The notes under the pieces: generated by a model | Databases searched by the model: none | What the model was told of the DNA's origin: nothing | What the model saw: only the letters and a program-made list of their open reading frames with translations | Translations under genes and position numbers: made by a program | NCBI GenBank assembly: GCA_949358305.1 | Contig: OX442314.1 | Coordinates: 64,613,369 to 64,677,368, forward strand | Source of the DNA: Strigamia acuminata | Lineage: Eukaryota; Arthropoda; Chilopoda; Geophilomorpha; Linotaeniidae | DNA length: 64,000 nucleotides | Direction: 5' to 3' | In this document: positions 10,321-22,638 of the stretch, in pieces | Layout of the letters: every line of letters begins with the position of its first letter | Position numbering within the stretch: the first letter of the stretch is position 1

Positions 10321-13300
10321 ATGGCGGAACCTACAATGAGAGATCTTCTAACTGAGGATCAAATCGAAGTGCAACAACAACGATGGGAGTCGCAAGTCAC
10401 TGCAATGAATCATTTGTTGTCTATATCGGAGAAGACAGCAGATCCAGGTGAACTGGAAGCGCTGGTGCAAACTGCGACCCCGAAAGAAACGAGAATAGTC
10501 GGTGCGCTGAATGATCTACAGGAATATTCAGACCACGGCTATTATCTAGAATGCATTGACAAGCTTGAGACTATGCAAGCAAGAGTGGATCTTCTTCGCA
10601 CGAGATACGAAATCTCAAAGCGATCACTTCCAACTTTGGGAGGAAGATTAAATACGTCGACAAGCTCAAATCAGAATACAACCTTGAACGCGACAGCAAC
10701 GTTTAGAAAAAATTCGAAGCTGCCCAAACTGGATTCCGTAAAATTCGACGGAGATATTTTGAAGTACAGAACATTTAAAAGCAACTTCGAGACCTCCGTA
10801 CACAAGGATCCAGACCTAAGTAACGTCGAAAAACTCCAGTATTTACAAACCATGTGTACTGGAGAAGCGGCAATTCTCATCTCCACTTTTCCCCTGATCG
10901 AGGAATCCTATGACCTTGCAAGAGAAGAACTCGAAAGACATTTTGGTGATGAGGATGCACAACAAACTGCGTTAATAAAATCAATTCGAGAATTAAAAGT
11001 GGTTTCGAGTATTTATCCAACAAAAGCGATAAAAACGAATTTGACTAAGATTTCTGCGACTATTAGACTTCTCGAGCAACTTAAGATTCCAATTCAAACT
11101 TCCGGAGCTTTCTTATTGCCCGACATAATTAGCAAGTTTCCAACTTCAATGGCATTAAGATTTTACCAGGTTCACGGAATTCAAAATAAGAACATTGTTA
11201 CGTTGCTCAATTTCTTTGTGAATGAAGTTGCGATGGCCGAACGAACTGAAAACGTTTCTGAAAAATCGAAAAAAGACAAGAATGAAAAATCGGACGTAGA
11301 GAAAACAAAAGTGAAAGGTTCAATGACCACGTGCGCAACCACTCAAGAAGCCAAGCAGTCTACTAGTGCGAAAACGAAGAGTGAACCGAAATCTGAAAGC
11401 AAGAATACGCCTTTAAAGACAAACAAGTGCATTTTTTGTGATGATGAACATTTAAACGGCTCTTGTAAAAAGGATTTCGAAATCAACGCGAAAATCGAAA
11501 TAGTAAAGAAAAACAGACTGTGTTTTAACTGTTTCAGAACTGGGCATAGAGTGGGAGACTGCAAGGTCAAATTTTCTTGTAAACATTGTGGTGGGCGACA
11601 CCATTCCACAATATGCAAAAAATCCGAGGTGAAGAATTCAACGAGCGCTGCGGAGAAGCCGAAGGAGCCACAAGTAACAACACATGTTTCATGCGCAATC
11701 TCGACGACTCTACAACTAATGATATTCACCGCGGACCTCAAAACAAAATCAGGAGGAACTCACAGCATTCGAGGGATGATTGATCCGGGAAGCCATCGAT
11801 CGTTCATCACAAAAGAATTTGTTGAAAGACTGAAACTGAAAAAATGCGGCAGTGTTTCTGCCACCACACAGAGATTCAACGACTCGTCTCCAGCAGCCAC
11901 GGACTATGATGTGTTTAATGTCACACTGCAGAGTAAAAATGACACTCAAGATTTGAAACTTTCAATGCTTTCTGTGGAAAATTTGCCACGAGTGCAGGGC
12001 ATTCTTAACTCATCAATAATAGACAAGGTGAAGAAGTTAAACCTTGAACTTGCTGAAGACCTACCAGCTAAGACTTCTCAAATCGATGTGCTTTTAGGAG
12101 TCGACGTGTGGTGGAAGGTCGTTAAGGACGGCAAGAAAAAAGTAAACGCAGATCTTGGATTAATAAATACAATTTTTGGATGGGTCTTGTCTGGAGCAGC
12201 TGGAAACACCAATTTGTTTGAGGATGAGGAAGGAATGACAACATGTTGTAATACATGCGACTTAGACATCCAAGAAAAATTGGACAAACTGTGGAACTTG
12301 GAAGCAATCGGAATAAATGCGGGAGAAAAAGAATCCGACTTTATTCGCGATCGATTCGAATCAACTACAAAGCGTCTAGACGATGGACGTTATGAAGTCA
12401 TGCTGCCATTCAATGGACAGGAAGTCGACTTGGAGTCCAATTGGGAATTGGCCATGAATCAACTGGCCAACACGCTCAAAAGAATAGATGCCAACGAAGA
12501 CTACAAAAAACGTTACGACGAGTCCATGTGGCAATATATTCACGAAAATCACGCGGAGGAAGTCCCAAAAGAGGAGCGTTTTCTGAAGAAAGGAACCTAC
12601 AATATACCTCACCACCCTGTAATCAAGGAGGATCGAGACACGACGAAATTTCGAGTAGTGTTCAACGCGTCTTCATCCAAGAAGGGGAGACTTTCCCTCA
12701 ATGACTGTTTATTTCCGGGACCTTCCCTCAACCCAGACTTAATTCTCGTTATTGTGAGATTCCGTCTCTATTGTATTCCAATAATAGCAGACATTAAGCA
12801 AGCGTTTCTCCAAGTTATGATCAACCCTACTCAAACAAACTTTTTACGTTTTTTGTGGGTCGCTCGTGACTATTTCAAAGAGCCATACTCATGGCAAAAT
12901 TTGTGGAATAATCTAATGGTTCTGCGAATGATTGTCGTGCCATTTGGCGTCATTTCTTCTCCATTCCTCTTGTGTGCGACGATTAGGAAACAAGCGAAAC
13001 AATTTGAAGAAATTCATGCAAAAGAAGTCGACGCACTCGATGATGGAATCTTCATGGATGATTTGACGTCAGGAGGAGATTTTACAGCCGACACAACCTC
13101 ACATTGCGAGAAACTGAAAATGATATTAGACGACGGAAAGCTTCCCCTCGTGAAGTGGGCGACCTCAAGCAAGGACGTCTTCAACAATTTGAAAAAAGAA
13201 GGTTTTCATATGAGAGGAGAGGAGTTTTCAGACTTAGGAATTATAAAAATGCTTGGAATATTGTGGAACACGGCAGAAGATGTCATGATGTTTAACATTC

Positions 13301-15561
13301 CAACAATTGAAAAAATTCTGAATACAAAGCGAGAAGTTGTTTCATTAATGGCTTCCATATTTGATCCAATGGGACTTATTGCTCCTGCTGTGCTTCAAAT
13401 GAAACTGCTAGTTCAAGCAATCTGGATTAGGACCAAAAACTGGGATGAAAAGATTCTTGACTCAGAGAAAAAAGAAGTCGAAGAGTGGAGTCAAGACATA
13501 CAAAAATTGAAAGAATTGAAAGTTCAACGTTGGCTACAGACTTATTCCGGTCAAGACATCACTTTAGAAATTTTCTGTGACGCAAGCACAAAGGCATTTG
13601 GCTGTTCAATTTTTGTCGTCAATCTGGAGGGCAAAAGAACTTTATTGTTGAGTAAATGTCGTATTGCGCCGACGAAAAAAGTGACTCTTCCTCGATTTGA
13701 ATTAACTGCAGCAGTGGTAGGAGTGCGAATGACCAAGTACCTGTTAGAAAACTTTCTTCCCGGTTACCCGGTCACTGAAGTGAAATACTACTCGGACTCC
13801 ACCATAACTCTAGCCTGGATAAATTCGGACAAGAACGTATGGAAACCATACGTCTCAAACCGTGTTCAAGAAATTATTTCTTCAACTAAGCCCGAACAAT
13901 GGTCTCATGTACCAACAGAATTTAACCCAGCAGATTTATTAACTCGACCACATAACTCAAGAACCTTGATGCAAAATAAACTTTGGTGGTTTGGGGTTGA
14001 TGTCTCGAAACTGGAAAAAAGAGAAATTATACAAGAGGATCTTCCAGAAGAAGAACGAAAAATCGTTGTGATGACAATTCAAGTGAAAGAAAGCTTTATT
14101 GGTCGATTCTTCAAACGATTCCGAAATTACAACCGACTTTTGAGAGTTTTCTCATACATTTTGCGATGGAAAAACAAACTTTTGCGCGGTGAGCCTCTCT
14201 CGCCACTCGAGAAAGAGGCCAACCAATTGAAGATCCTGCAGTTTTCCCAGAAATTACATTTTTCTGAGGAGATTGATGATGTGAAAAACAAAAGAGAACT
14301 GTCTAAACACTCCACCCTACGCAATTTCGAGCTCTTCATTGACGAGGACGGATTACTTCGACTTCGTAGCCGCTTGAAAAAATCTTTATTGACATTTGAT
14401 GAAGTGTATCCAATTATCTTGCATTATGATAGTTGGATAACAAGACTGTTAATTAAAAAGGTGCATTTGGAGTTGCTTCACGGTGACATAAGCGAAACCT
14501 TGTATCACCTACGCGAACAATTTTGGATTATAAGAGGACGAAGAACTATACAAACAGTTATTCGAGAATGTGAGATTTGCCGACGAGGAAAACTTGCACG
14601 CAACAACCCTTCAACGGGTAACCTTCCTGCTGAACGTGTGACACCAGCGGCGCCATTCCAAAACACAGGAGTGGACCACTTGGGTCCCATTTATGTCGGC
14701 AGCAACAAGAAGGAAAAGAAAAAAGTTTACATCTTGCTTTTCACGTGTATGGTGACCCGTTCCATACATTTAGAAGTATCAGAGGACCTTTCTGTGCCAA
14801 AGTTTTTGCTTGCAATGAGAAGATTTGGGGCACGCCACGGATACCCCGGGAAGATTTTCTCTGACAACAGTAAGACGTTTGAGCGCGGAAGCCTCGAATT
14901 ACAATCATGGGGGAAACTCATCGGTCATAATGACGTGAAAACTTTCCTATCTGAAAAAAGGGTGCTCTGGACATTCATCCCACCGCTGTCTCCATTGATG
15001 GGCGGAGCGTGGGAGCGTCTAGTCCGCTCTGTTAAAGATAAACTTCGAAAGACATTGTTGCGCAGCACCGTAGACTTAGAAACTCTCCAAACTTTGGCTC
15101 TGGAAATTAGTTCAGTGCTAAATTCACGACCCTTAAGTTATGTCCCCGACAGTGTTGATGGTGGTAGAATTTTGGCACCTGAAAACTTTCTAACCGCAGG
15201 TATGCCTAAATACGTAATAAACAAACAATTGAGTGCAATTAAAAAATCCGATTTGAGAAAACTGGACATTAAACGACGCCAATTTATTTGGGAGTTCTGG
15301 AAAATTTGGAAAAAGAGTTACCTCATGCAATTGAGGAATTTTTATGAATCCAAAGGTGATAAGTTCTTCAAAAACCCTAAAGTAGACCAAATAGTGCTTC
15401 TAGAAAAAATGGGTACTAACCCATATTTTTGGCCACTTGCCAGGATAAAAGAAATTTTTCCCGGTGAGGATGGTCAAATCCGTGTGATAAAAGTTGTGCT
15501 ACCCGATGGACGTGAGTTGAAAAGGTCAGTCAAGCATGTGAGAGCCCTAGAACTTGAGTGA
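10321..15561 (+). CDS. BEL2 Gag-Pol polyprotein
   Basis: 1746 codons, ATG in context AAAATGG. Domains in order are: DUF1759 Gag (about 130-310); Cys/His knuckles (C370 onward, with CFNC and CKHCGG clusters); DUF1758 aspartic protease with D488 in Asp-Pro-Gly; reverse transcriptase with FMDDL at 911-915 (YVDDL is usual) and FGVISSPFLL upstream; RNase H with D1087 (CDAST); an H2C2 zinc-binding segment; and integrase with D1452, D1515 and E1565 (VDHLGP, SDNSKTF, GGAWERLV). Encoding gag and pol in one uninterrupted frame is normal for BEL/Pao. No stop or frameshift was seen. The Asp-Pro-Gly protease signature is shared with BEL1, so it looks like a lineage trait rather than a lesion. Confidence 0.96.
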   Translation: MAEPTMRDLLTEDQIEVQQQRWESQVTAMNHLLSISEKTADPGELEALVQTATPKETRIVGALNDLQEYSDHGYYLECIDKLETMQARVDLLRTRYEISKRSLPTLGGRLNTSTSSNQNTTLNATATFRKNSKLPKLDSVKFDGDILKYRTFKSNFETSVHKDPDLSNVEKLQYLQTMCTGEAAILISTFPLIEESYDLAREELERHFGDEDAQQTALIKSIRELKVVSSIYPTKAIKTNLTKISATIRLLEQLKIPIQTSGAFLLPDIISKFPTSMALRFYQVHGIQNKNIVTLLNFFVNEVAMAERTENVSEKSKKDKNEKSDVEKTKVKGSMTTCATTQEAKQSTSAKTKSEPKSESKNTPLKTNKCIFCDDEHLNGSCKKDFEINAKIEIVKKNRLCFNCFRTGHRVGDCKVKFSCKHCGGRHHSTICKKSEVKNSTSAAEKPKEPQVTTHVSCAISTTLQLMIFTADLKTKSGGTHSIRGMIDPGSHRSFITKEFVERLKLKKCGSVSATTQRFNDSSPAATDYDVFNVTLQSKNDTQDLKLSMLSVENLPRVQGILNSSIIDKVKKLNLELAEDLPAKTSQIDVLLGVDVWWKVVKDGKKKVNADLGLINTIFGWVLSGAAGNTNLFEDEEGMTTCCNTCDLDIQEKLDKLWNLEAIGINAGEKESDFIRDRFESTTKRLDDGRYEVMLPFNGQEVDLESNWELAMNQLANTLKRIDANEDYKKRYDESMWQYIHENHAEEVPKEERFLKKGTYNIPHHPVIKEDRDTTKFRVVFNASSSKKGRLSLNDCLFPGPSLNPDLILVIVRFRLYCIPIIADIKQAFLQVMINPTQTNFLRFLWVARDYFKEPYSWQNLWNNLMVLRMIVVPFGVISSPFLLCATIRKQAKQFEEIHAKEVDALDDGIFMDDLTSGGDFTADTTSHCEKLKMILDDGKLPLVKWATSSKDVFNNLKKEGFHMRGEEFSDLGIIKMLGILWNTAEDVMMFNIPTIEKILNTKREVVSLMASIFDPMGLIAPAVLQMKLLVQAIWIRTKNWDEKILDSEKKEVEEWSQDIQKLKELKVQRWLQTYSGQDITLEIFCDASTKAFGCSIFVVNLEGKRTLLLSKCRIAPTKKVTLPRFELTAAVVGVRMTKYLLENFLPGYPVTEVKYYSDSTITLAWINSDKNVWKPYVSNRVQEIISSTKPEQWSHVPTEFNPADLLTRPHNSRTLMQNKLWWFGVDVSKLEKREIIQEDLPEEERKIVVMTIQVKESFIGRFFKRFRNYNRLLRVFSYILRWKNKLLRGEPLSPLEKEANQLKILQFSQKLHFSEEIDDVKNKRELSKHSTLRNFELFIDEDGLLRLRSRLKKSLLTFDEVYPIILHYDSWITRLLIKKVHLELLHGDISETLYHLREQFWIIRGRRTIQTVIRECEICRRGKLARNNPSTGNLPAERVTPAAPFQNTGVDHLGPIYVGSNKKEKKKVYILLFTCMVTRSIHLEVSEDLSVPKFLLAMRRFGARHGYPGKIFSDNSKTFERGSLELQSWGKLIGHNDVKTFLSEKRVLWTFIPPLSPLMGGAWERLVRSVKDKLRKTLLRSTVDLETLQTLALEISSVLNSRPLSYVPDSVDGGRILAPENFLTAGMPKYVINKQLSAIKKSDLRKLDIKRRQFIWEFWKIWKKSYLMQLRNFYESKGDKFFKNPKVDQIVLLEKMGTNPYFWPLARIKEIFPGEDGQIRVIKVVLPDGRELKRSVKHVRALELE

Positions 15562-15620
15562 TTTTTCTTTTGTGATTTTTTGCGTGGTTCTCCATCTCTG
15601 TCCTCTCGCCGGCAATTCGC

Positions 15621-17183
15621 TGTTGCAAGACAGCGTAGAAATTGTTGTGCTATTTTATTGTCAATATTTTTTACCATTTACTTTGAGTTGATTAAAATCT
15701 TTAAGTGTTTTATTTTCCTTTGCCTAATTGGTATTTTTCACTTTTCAGATTTTTTCATTGCTTATTAAAGTGTTTTGACTTGATTTTTATTCATACTTTT
15801 CAATATTCTGTAATGTTTATGCTTTGTATTGATTTCAAATATCTTATTCCGTGCATTTATTGACTTATTCACTTGTTTTTTGAGAGTTTGTGTTGATTCC
15901 GAACTGTTTTGGTGCAAATTTCGTTACCTAGCATACAATTGCGATGCTAGTGACGTCATTTTTCTGTTTCCCGTAAAGTTACGGTTCCGCCTTTTAACCT
16001 TTTGTTTAGTACTTTTCAAATCACTTGGAATTTTATTAAGCATTCGTTTAGACTAATTCAAGCATGCTCTTTCTATCTAGATGCATCAAAACTGCTTTGG
16101 ATGTTCCGTTTGATTGGTTTGAACGTTCGTTTCCGTCTGCCATAAAAGCGCAGCCGGGAATGTTCGTTTGGCCGATAAATTCGTATTTATTCAATCTGTG
16201 TATTTTATTCCGATGTTTTGTGAAGAGAATTGATAATTATTCTTATAATTTAATCGATACTTTATTGATTATTTACATTTAGTGTTTTTACATTCATTTT
16301 ACGTGTAGTTTTGTCGCCGATGTTATGTTCGCCGGACGCCATGTTTGATCCAACACCTTTGTTTTGTTCGCCGGTCGCCATGTTTGTCCCAAGCGACGAT
16401 TACACAATGTAACCGTTATTTTTGTATTTTATATCACATAATTTGCATTTACTATTACATTGCGTTATTATTCAGTATGTATTCTTTGATAATTTTGTGC
16501 TTTTGTACCGATCGAAATTCAAATGTGATCGTTTTGTAATTTTCCTGGCCTGTGATTGGCTATCGTCAATCCTTTCTTTCCGAGATCGGTTTATTGCAAT
16601 TATCTCATTGTTTAACGTGTTTTTGGACATTGTTGTGATTAGCTTTTTTGTTCACCGCATTCTTGTGGTCATTTCAATGTAATTCAATGTATTTTTAGTG
16701 CATTTTTAAGCAAATGCCAACTTTGCCGTAATCTTGTTTCCTCCGTTACCATGGTAACGGAATCTTTCGTGTATCTGTATTTCGCCGCTATCGGCCTGGC
16801 GCGTGCCATATTCGGTACTGCGCATGTGCGGTTCTCTAAGAACCAATCTAATTGCTGTAATTTCTTCAGTTATTAACCAACCTTTGAATAAATGTGTTGT
16901 GTTTTATTAGCTCTTGTTTTAGGTTTATTTTCAAATACATTCAATGTGTAGTGAGTAGTTTAGAATTTCTCAGGCCAACTTATGTTTCCGCCACCTATTG
17001 GATACTTGGTGCTTGTGTTCTCCACATTGTTCCAGCGGTTCAACAATGCCATTTGTTGCGGATTTATTGCTCTCCAGTGCGATTTTCGTACTAGCCACGC
17101 CATACGACCTTGGGCGAGCTCAAGTGTCTTGAATTTGGATACGCATCGCCATTCCTTTCCTTCTGTCTTGTTGACCTGCAACA
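15621..17183 (+). repeat. BEL2 3' LTR
   Basis: Second LTR copy, preceded at 15562-15620 by a short noncoding stretch ending CGGCAATTCGC. It ends TGCAACA and is followed by the target copy AGAT and satellite. Confidence 0.96.
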
Positions 17184-20100
17184 AGATCAATGTCTCTGAA
17201 TGTTCAGAAATAGTGTTTAAACCTTAGTAGAAGCCTTCAATGCAAGTTTTAGCAACATCCAAGCAATGATTTTTGAGAACAGACTTTGGAGCTCATTTGA
17301 TATCACAGTTGACTTGGCACAAACACCACAAGACCAATGTCTCTGAATGTTCAGAAATAGTGTGTAAACCTTACTAGAAGCCTTCAATGCAAGTTTTAGC
17401 AACATCCAAGCAATGATTTTGGAGAATAGACTTTTGATCTCATCACAGTTGACTTGGCACAAACACCACAAGTCCAATGTCTCAAAATGTTCAGATATAG
17501 TGTTTAAACCTTACTAGAAACCTTCAATGCAAGTTTTAGCAACATCCTAGCAACGATTTGGGAGAATAGACTTTTGATCTCATCACAGTTGACTTAGCAC
17601 AAACACCACAAGACCAATGTCTCTGAATGTTTAGATATAGTGTTTAAACCTTACTAGAAGCCTTCAATGCAAGTTTTAGCAACATCCAAGCAATGATTTT
17701 GGAGAATAGACTTTTGATCTCATCACAGTTGACTTGGCACAAACACCACAAGTCCAATGTCTCAAAATGTTCAGATATAGTGTTTAAACCTTACTAGAAA
17801 CCTTCAATGCAAGTTTTAGCAACATCCTAGCAACGATTTGGGAGAATAGACTTTTGATCTCATCACAGTTGACTTAGTACAAACACCACAAGATCAATGT
17901 CTCTGAATGTTCAGAAATAGTGTTTAAACCTTACTAGAAGCCTTCAATGTAAGTTTTAGCAACATCCAAGCAATGATTTGGGAGAATAGACTTTTGATCT
18001 CATCACAGTTGACTTAGCACAAACACCACAAGATCAATGTCTCTGAATGTTCAGAAATAGTGTTTAAACCTTAGTAGAAGCCTTCAATGCAAGTTTTAGC
18101 AACATCCAAGCAATGATTTGGGAGAATAGACTTTTGATCTCATTACAGTTGACTTAGCACAAACACCACAAGTCTAATGTCTCAGAATGTTCAGATATAG
18201 TGTTTAAACCTTACTAGAAGCCTTCAATGCAAGTTTTAGCAACATCCTAGCCACGATTTGGGAGAATAGACTTTTGATCTCATCACAGTTGACTTAGCAC
18301 AAACACCACAAGATCAATGTCTCTGAATGTTCAGAAATAGTGTTTAAACCTTAGTAGAAGCCTTCAATGCAAGTGTTAGCAACATCCAAGCAATGATTTT
18401 TGAGAACGGACTTTGGAGCTCATTTGATATCACAGTTGACTTGGCACAAACACCACAAGACCAATGTCTCTGAATGTTCAGAAATAGTGTGTAAACCTTA
18501 CTAGAAGCCTTCAATGCAAGTTTTAGCAACATCCAAGCAATGATTTTGGAGAATAGACTTTTGATCTCATCACAGTTGACTTGACACAAACACCACAAGT
18601 CCAATGTCTCAGAATGTTCAGATATAGTGTTTAAACCTTACTAGAAACCTTCAATGCAAGTTTTAGCAACATCCTAGCAACGATTTGGGAGAATAGACTT
18701 TTGATCTCATCACAGTTGACTTAGCACAAACACCACAAGACCAATGTCTCTGAATGTTTAGATATAGTGTTTAAACCTTAGTAGAAGCCTTCAATGCAAG
18801 TTTTAGCAACATCCTAGCAACGATTTGGGAGAATAGACTTTTGATCTCATCACAGTTGACTTAGTACAAACACCACAAGACCAATGTCTCTGAATGTTCA
18901 GAAATAGTGTTTAAACCTTACTAGAAGCCTTCAATGTAAGTTTTAGCAACATCCAAGCAATGATTTGGGAGAATAGACTTTTAATCTCATCACAGTTGAC
19001 TTAGCACAAACACCACAAGATCAATGTCTCTGAATGTTCAGAAATAGTGTTTAAACCTTAGTAGAAGCCTTCAATGCAAGTTTTAGCAACATCCAAGCAA
19101 TGATTTGGGAGAATAGACTTTTGATCTCATTACAGTTGACTTAGCACAAACACCACAAGTCTAATGTCTCAGAATGTTCAGATATAGTGTTTGAACCTTA
19201 CTAGAAGCCTTCAATGCAAGTTTTAGCAACATCCTAGCAACGATTTGGGAGAATAGACTTTTGATCTCATCACAGTTGACTTAGCACAAACACCACAAGA
19301 TCAATGTCTCTGAATGTTCAGAAATAGTGTTTAAACCTTAGTAGAAGCCTTCAATGCAAGTTTTAGCAACATCCAAGCAATGATTTGGGAGAATAGACTT
19401 TTGATCTCATTACAGTTGACTTAGCACAAACACCACAAGTCTAATGTCTCAGAATGTTCAGATATTGTGTTTAAACCTTACTAGAAGCCTTCAATGCAAG
19501 TTTTAGCAACATCCTAGCAACGATTTGGGAGAATAGACTTTTGATCTCATCACAGTTGACTTAGCACAAACACCACAAGATCAATGTCTCTGAATGTTCA
19601 GAAATAGTGTTTAAACCTTAGTAGAAGCCTTCAATGCAAGTGTTAGCAACATCCAAGCAATGATTTTTCAGAACGGACTTTGGAGCTCATTCGATATCAC
19701 AGTTGACTTAGCACAAACACCACAAGTCCAATGTCTCTGAATGTTCAGATATAGTGTTTAAACCTTACTAGAAACCTTCAATGCAAGTTTTAGCAACATC
19801 CTAGCAACGATTTGGGAGAATAGACTTTTGATCTCATCACAGTTGACTTAGCACAAACACCACAAGACCAATGTCTCTGAATGTTTAGATATAGTGTTTA
19901 AACCTTAGTAGAAGCCTTCAATGCAAGTTTTAGCAACATCCTAGCAACGATTTGGGAGAATAGACTTTTGATCTCATCACAGTTGACTTAGTACAAACAC
20001 CACAAGACCAATGTCTCTGAATGTTCAGAAATAGTGTTTAAACCTTACTAGAAGCCTTCAATGTAAGTTTTAGCAACATCCAAGCAATGATTTGGGAGAA

Positions 20101-21124
20101 TAGACTTTTAATCTCATCACAGTTGACTTAGCACAAACACCACAAGATCAATGTCTCTGAATGTTCAGAAATAGTGTTTAAACCTTAGTAGAAGCCTTCA
20201 ATGCAAGTTTTAGCAACATCCAAGCAATGATTTGGGAGAATAGACTTTTGATCTCATTACAGTTGACTTAGCACAAACACCACAAGATCAATGTCTCTGA
20301 ATGTTCAGAAATAGTGTTTAAACCTTAGTAGAAGCCTTCAATGCAAGTTTTAGCAACATCCAAGCAATGATTTGGGAGAATAGACTTTTGATCTCATTAC
20401 AGTTGACTTAGCACAAACACCACAAGTCTAATGTCTCAGAATGTTCAGATATAGTGTTTAAACCTTACTAGAAGCCTTCAATGCAAGTTTTAGCAACATC
20501 CTAGCAACGATTTGGGAGAATAGACTTTTGATCTCATCACAGTTGACTTAGCACAAACACCACAAGATCAATGTCTCTGAATGTTCAGAAATAGTGTTTA
20601 AACCTTAGTAGAAGCCTTCAATGCAAGTGTTAGCAACATCCAAGCAATGATTTTTCAGAACGGACTTTGGAGCTCATTTGATAACACAGTTGACTTGGCA
20701 CAAACACCACAAGACCAATGTCTCTGAATGTTCAGAAATAGTGTGTAAACCTTACTAGAAGCCTTCAATGCAAGTTTTAGCAACATCCAAGCAATGATTT
20801 TGGAGAATAGACTTTTGATCTCATCACAGTTGACTTGGCACAAACACCACAAGTCCAATGTCTCTGAATGTTCAGAAATAGTGTTTAAACCTTACTAGAA
20901 GCCTTCAATGTAAGTTTTAGCAACATCCAAGCAATGATTTTGGGAGAATACACTTTTGATCTCATCACAGTTGACTTAGCACAAACACCACAAGATCAAT
21001 ATCTCTGAATGTTCAGAAATAGTGTTTAAACCTTAGTAGAAGCCTTCAATGCAAGTTTTAGCAACATCCAAGCAATGATTTTTGAGAACGGACTTTGGAG
21101 CTCATTTGATATCACAGTTGACTT
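17184..21124. repeat. 140-bp satellite array, block 3
   Basis: The longest block, about 28 units. Most are 140 bp. A longer variant with GAGCTCATTTGATA-type insertion recurs near 17289, 18415, 19683, 20670 and 21098, hinting at higher-order structure. It ends at GTTGACTT, where the BEL3 LTR starts. Confidence 0.97.
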
Positions 21125-21593
21125 TGTTGCGGTCGGTCAACACGAATATAGAAGAAATGGGCATTTGCGGTTTGAAATTCCCGCCACTATGATTTGATGA
21201 TCGTATAGCAAAGTACGTACATAAACTGTGCTGGAAACCACAATAATCACTCCCGAATCCATTATTGCATGAGGAGAAAGCATTAGAGAGCACTGTTGAA
21301 AAGTATCCGAGTGCTTGTTCATCCATAAGCCAGCGGGGAAAATAGATTAACTACTCCCGACACATTGGAAAAGATGGCGGAAATAATGTTAAACACGAGC
21401 TAAAATTCAACAACTCTTTTAATCAAAGGGTAAATGATAACTGAACAAAATACACGAATGTAATTGGCCCTCAAGGGAGCCGCACATGCGCAATACCGAA
21501 AATGGCACGCGCCGAGCCGATTAGCGGCGAAATTGAGATACAAAATTCTCCGTTGTCATGGCAACGGAGGAAAACGAAATACAGTCAAAGTTG
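21125..21593 (-). mobile_element. BEL3 3' LTR, first part (interrupted)
   Basis: Begins TGTTGCGGTC and is the reverse complement of a diverged BEL2-type LTR. Shared marks are CGCACATGCGCAATACCGAA, a GGCACGCGCC block and CCGTTG(T)CATGGCAACGG. It stops at CAAAGTTG, where gypsy A enters, and continues at 39307. The two parts minus the 4-bp duplication total 1567 bp against 1563 bp for BEL2, so the LTR is essentially whole. Confidence 0.9.
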
Positions 21594-22634
21594 TGTCACG
21601 GTCCTGACTTTAGACAGTAATAATTTTCAAAATTTTAAGCGCATTTTGCGCCTTTCCCTTAATTTTCCCCTAATTTTATTGAGAAATTGTTCTAATTCCT
21701 TTAAATTATTTTATTTTTCCCAAATCTAAATTTATTATTTTATTTTGTATTATTTTCCTTATTTTTGATATTTATCTTTAATTTGGCCTGGTTTTAATCA
21801 CCCCATCCAGACAATTCATGAGAATTCTGCAATAAGTTGATATAATAGCGCTCTAAATTTGCATATTTCACCCCTGATCGCCTGTTTTCTGCCCAGTCCT
21901 CATTGGGAATTGACTTGGCCTTTGACATGTGATCAGAGGTGACTTGTTCTGTCAAGACATTTTTGACAGACAGAATAATTTTCGCCTTCGACTAGTCAAC
22001 ATCTTCTGTCTCAAACTGGAAGATTTCCAAGTGCGATTATGTTGCGTCTCAACGCATACGGTCACATTGCAGCCCGAATTCTCATGTTAGTCTAACTAAC
22101 CACAACATTTATTATTTGCCCATTATTTGCGTACGAATTACTGGAAAAAAGGCGTATTCGACGGTCTCAATTCGTCAATACATTTTATGCCACGACTGTG
22201 ACTTCCTCCTCAGCCTAGACATTTTGAACTCATACTCGTCTCAATTGCGTATTCATTTCATTATCAACGGTTCGACGACGTTGTCTGCGGTTTGGTACCT
22301 GTTTGCGCGTTCACCCAACGTTTGCGCGTGTTCAGGAGAAGAAACATACTCTTCGTAAGTACGCCTAGCATATGACGACATTTTCCCTAGTGAAGAACGA
22401 TATTTGGTCTTAAAATTCGAGTATCAACGTTCGCCATTTTGTACGGCGCCCGAATTGAATCCTGCACCCATAAAATACAGATTTCACGAATAGACGCTGT
22501 CTTAACCTAGCTACCACCCCCGGCAAAGTTTTAAGAGTTGCAGCGCCTGCGAACCTAAATTTTCTGGTTATTACAATCCCTGGAAATTCTTAAATTTCCG
22601 AAACCATTGTTAAAAAGTCGACTACGACGTGACA
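21594..22634 (+). repeat. Gypsy A 5' LTR
   Basis: 1041 bp, TG...CA ends, matched by 38268-39306. The 80-codon frame inside occurs in both LTRs and is a by-product. Confidence 0.95.
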
Positions 22635-22638
22635 ATCT

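Larger units (their letters stand above)
7759..17183 (+). mobile_element. BEL2: full-length BEL/Pao retrotransposon
   Basis: 9425-bp element with 1563-bp LTRs (7759-9321, 15621-17183, offset exactly 7862) that look identical as read. Termini are TGTTGCA...TGCAACA. The left flank ends CACAAGAT and the right flank begins AGATCAATG, an exact 4-bp duplication of AGAT inside a satellite unit. The primer-site region, leader and one intact Gag-Pol ORF are all present, so it is a plausible autonomous and recently active copy, and a candidate helper for BEL1. Confidence 0.96.

Noticed and set aside
1-21124. CRISPR-like array
   Set aside because: Repeats are contiguous 140-bp satellite monomers without unique spacers, in a eukaryotic context.
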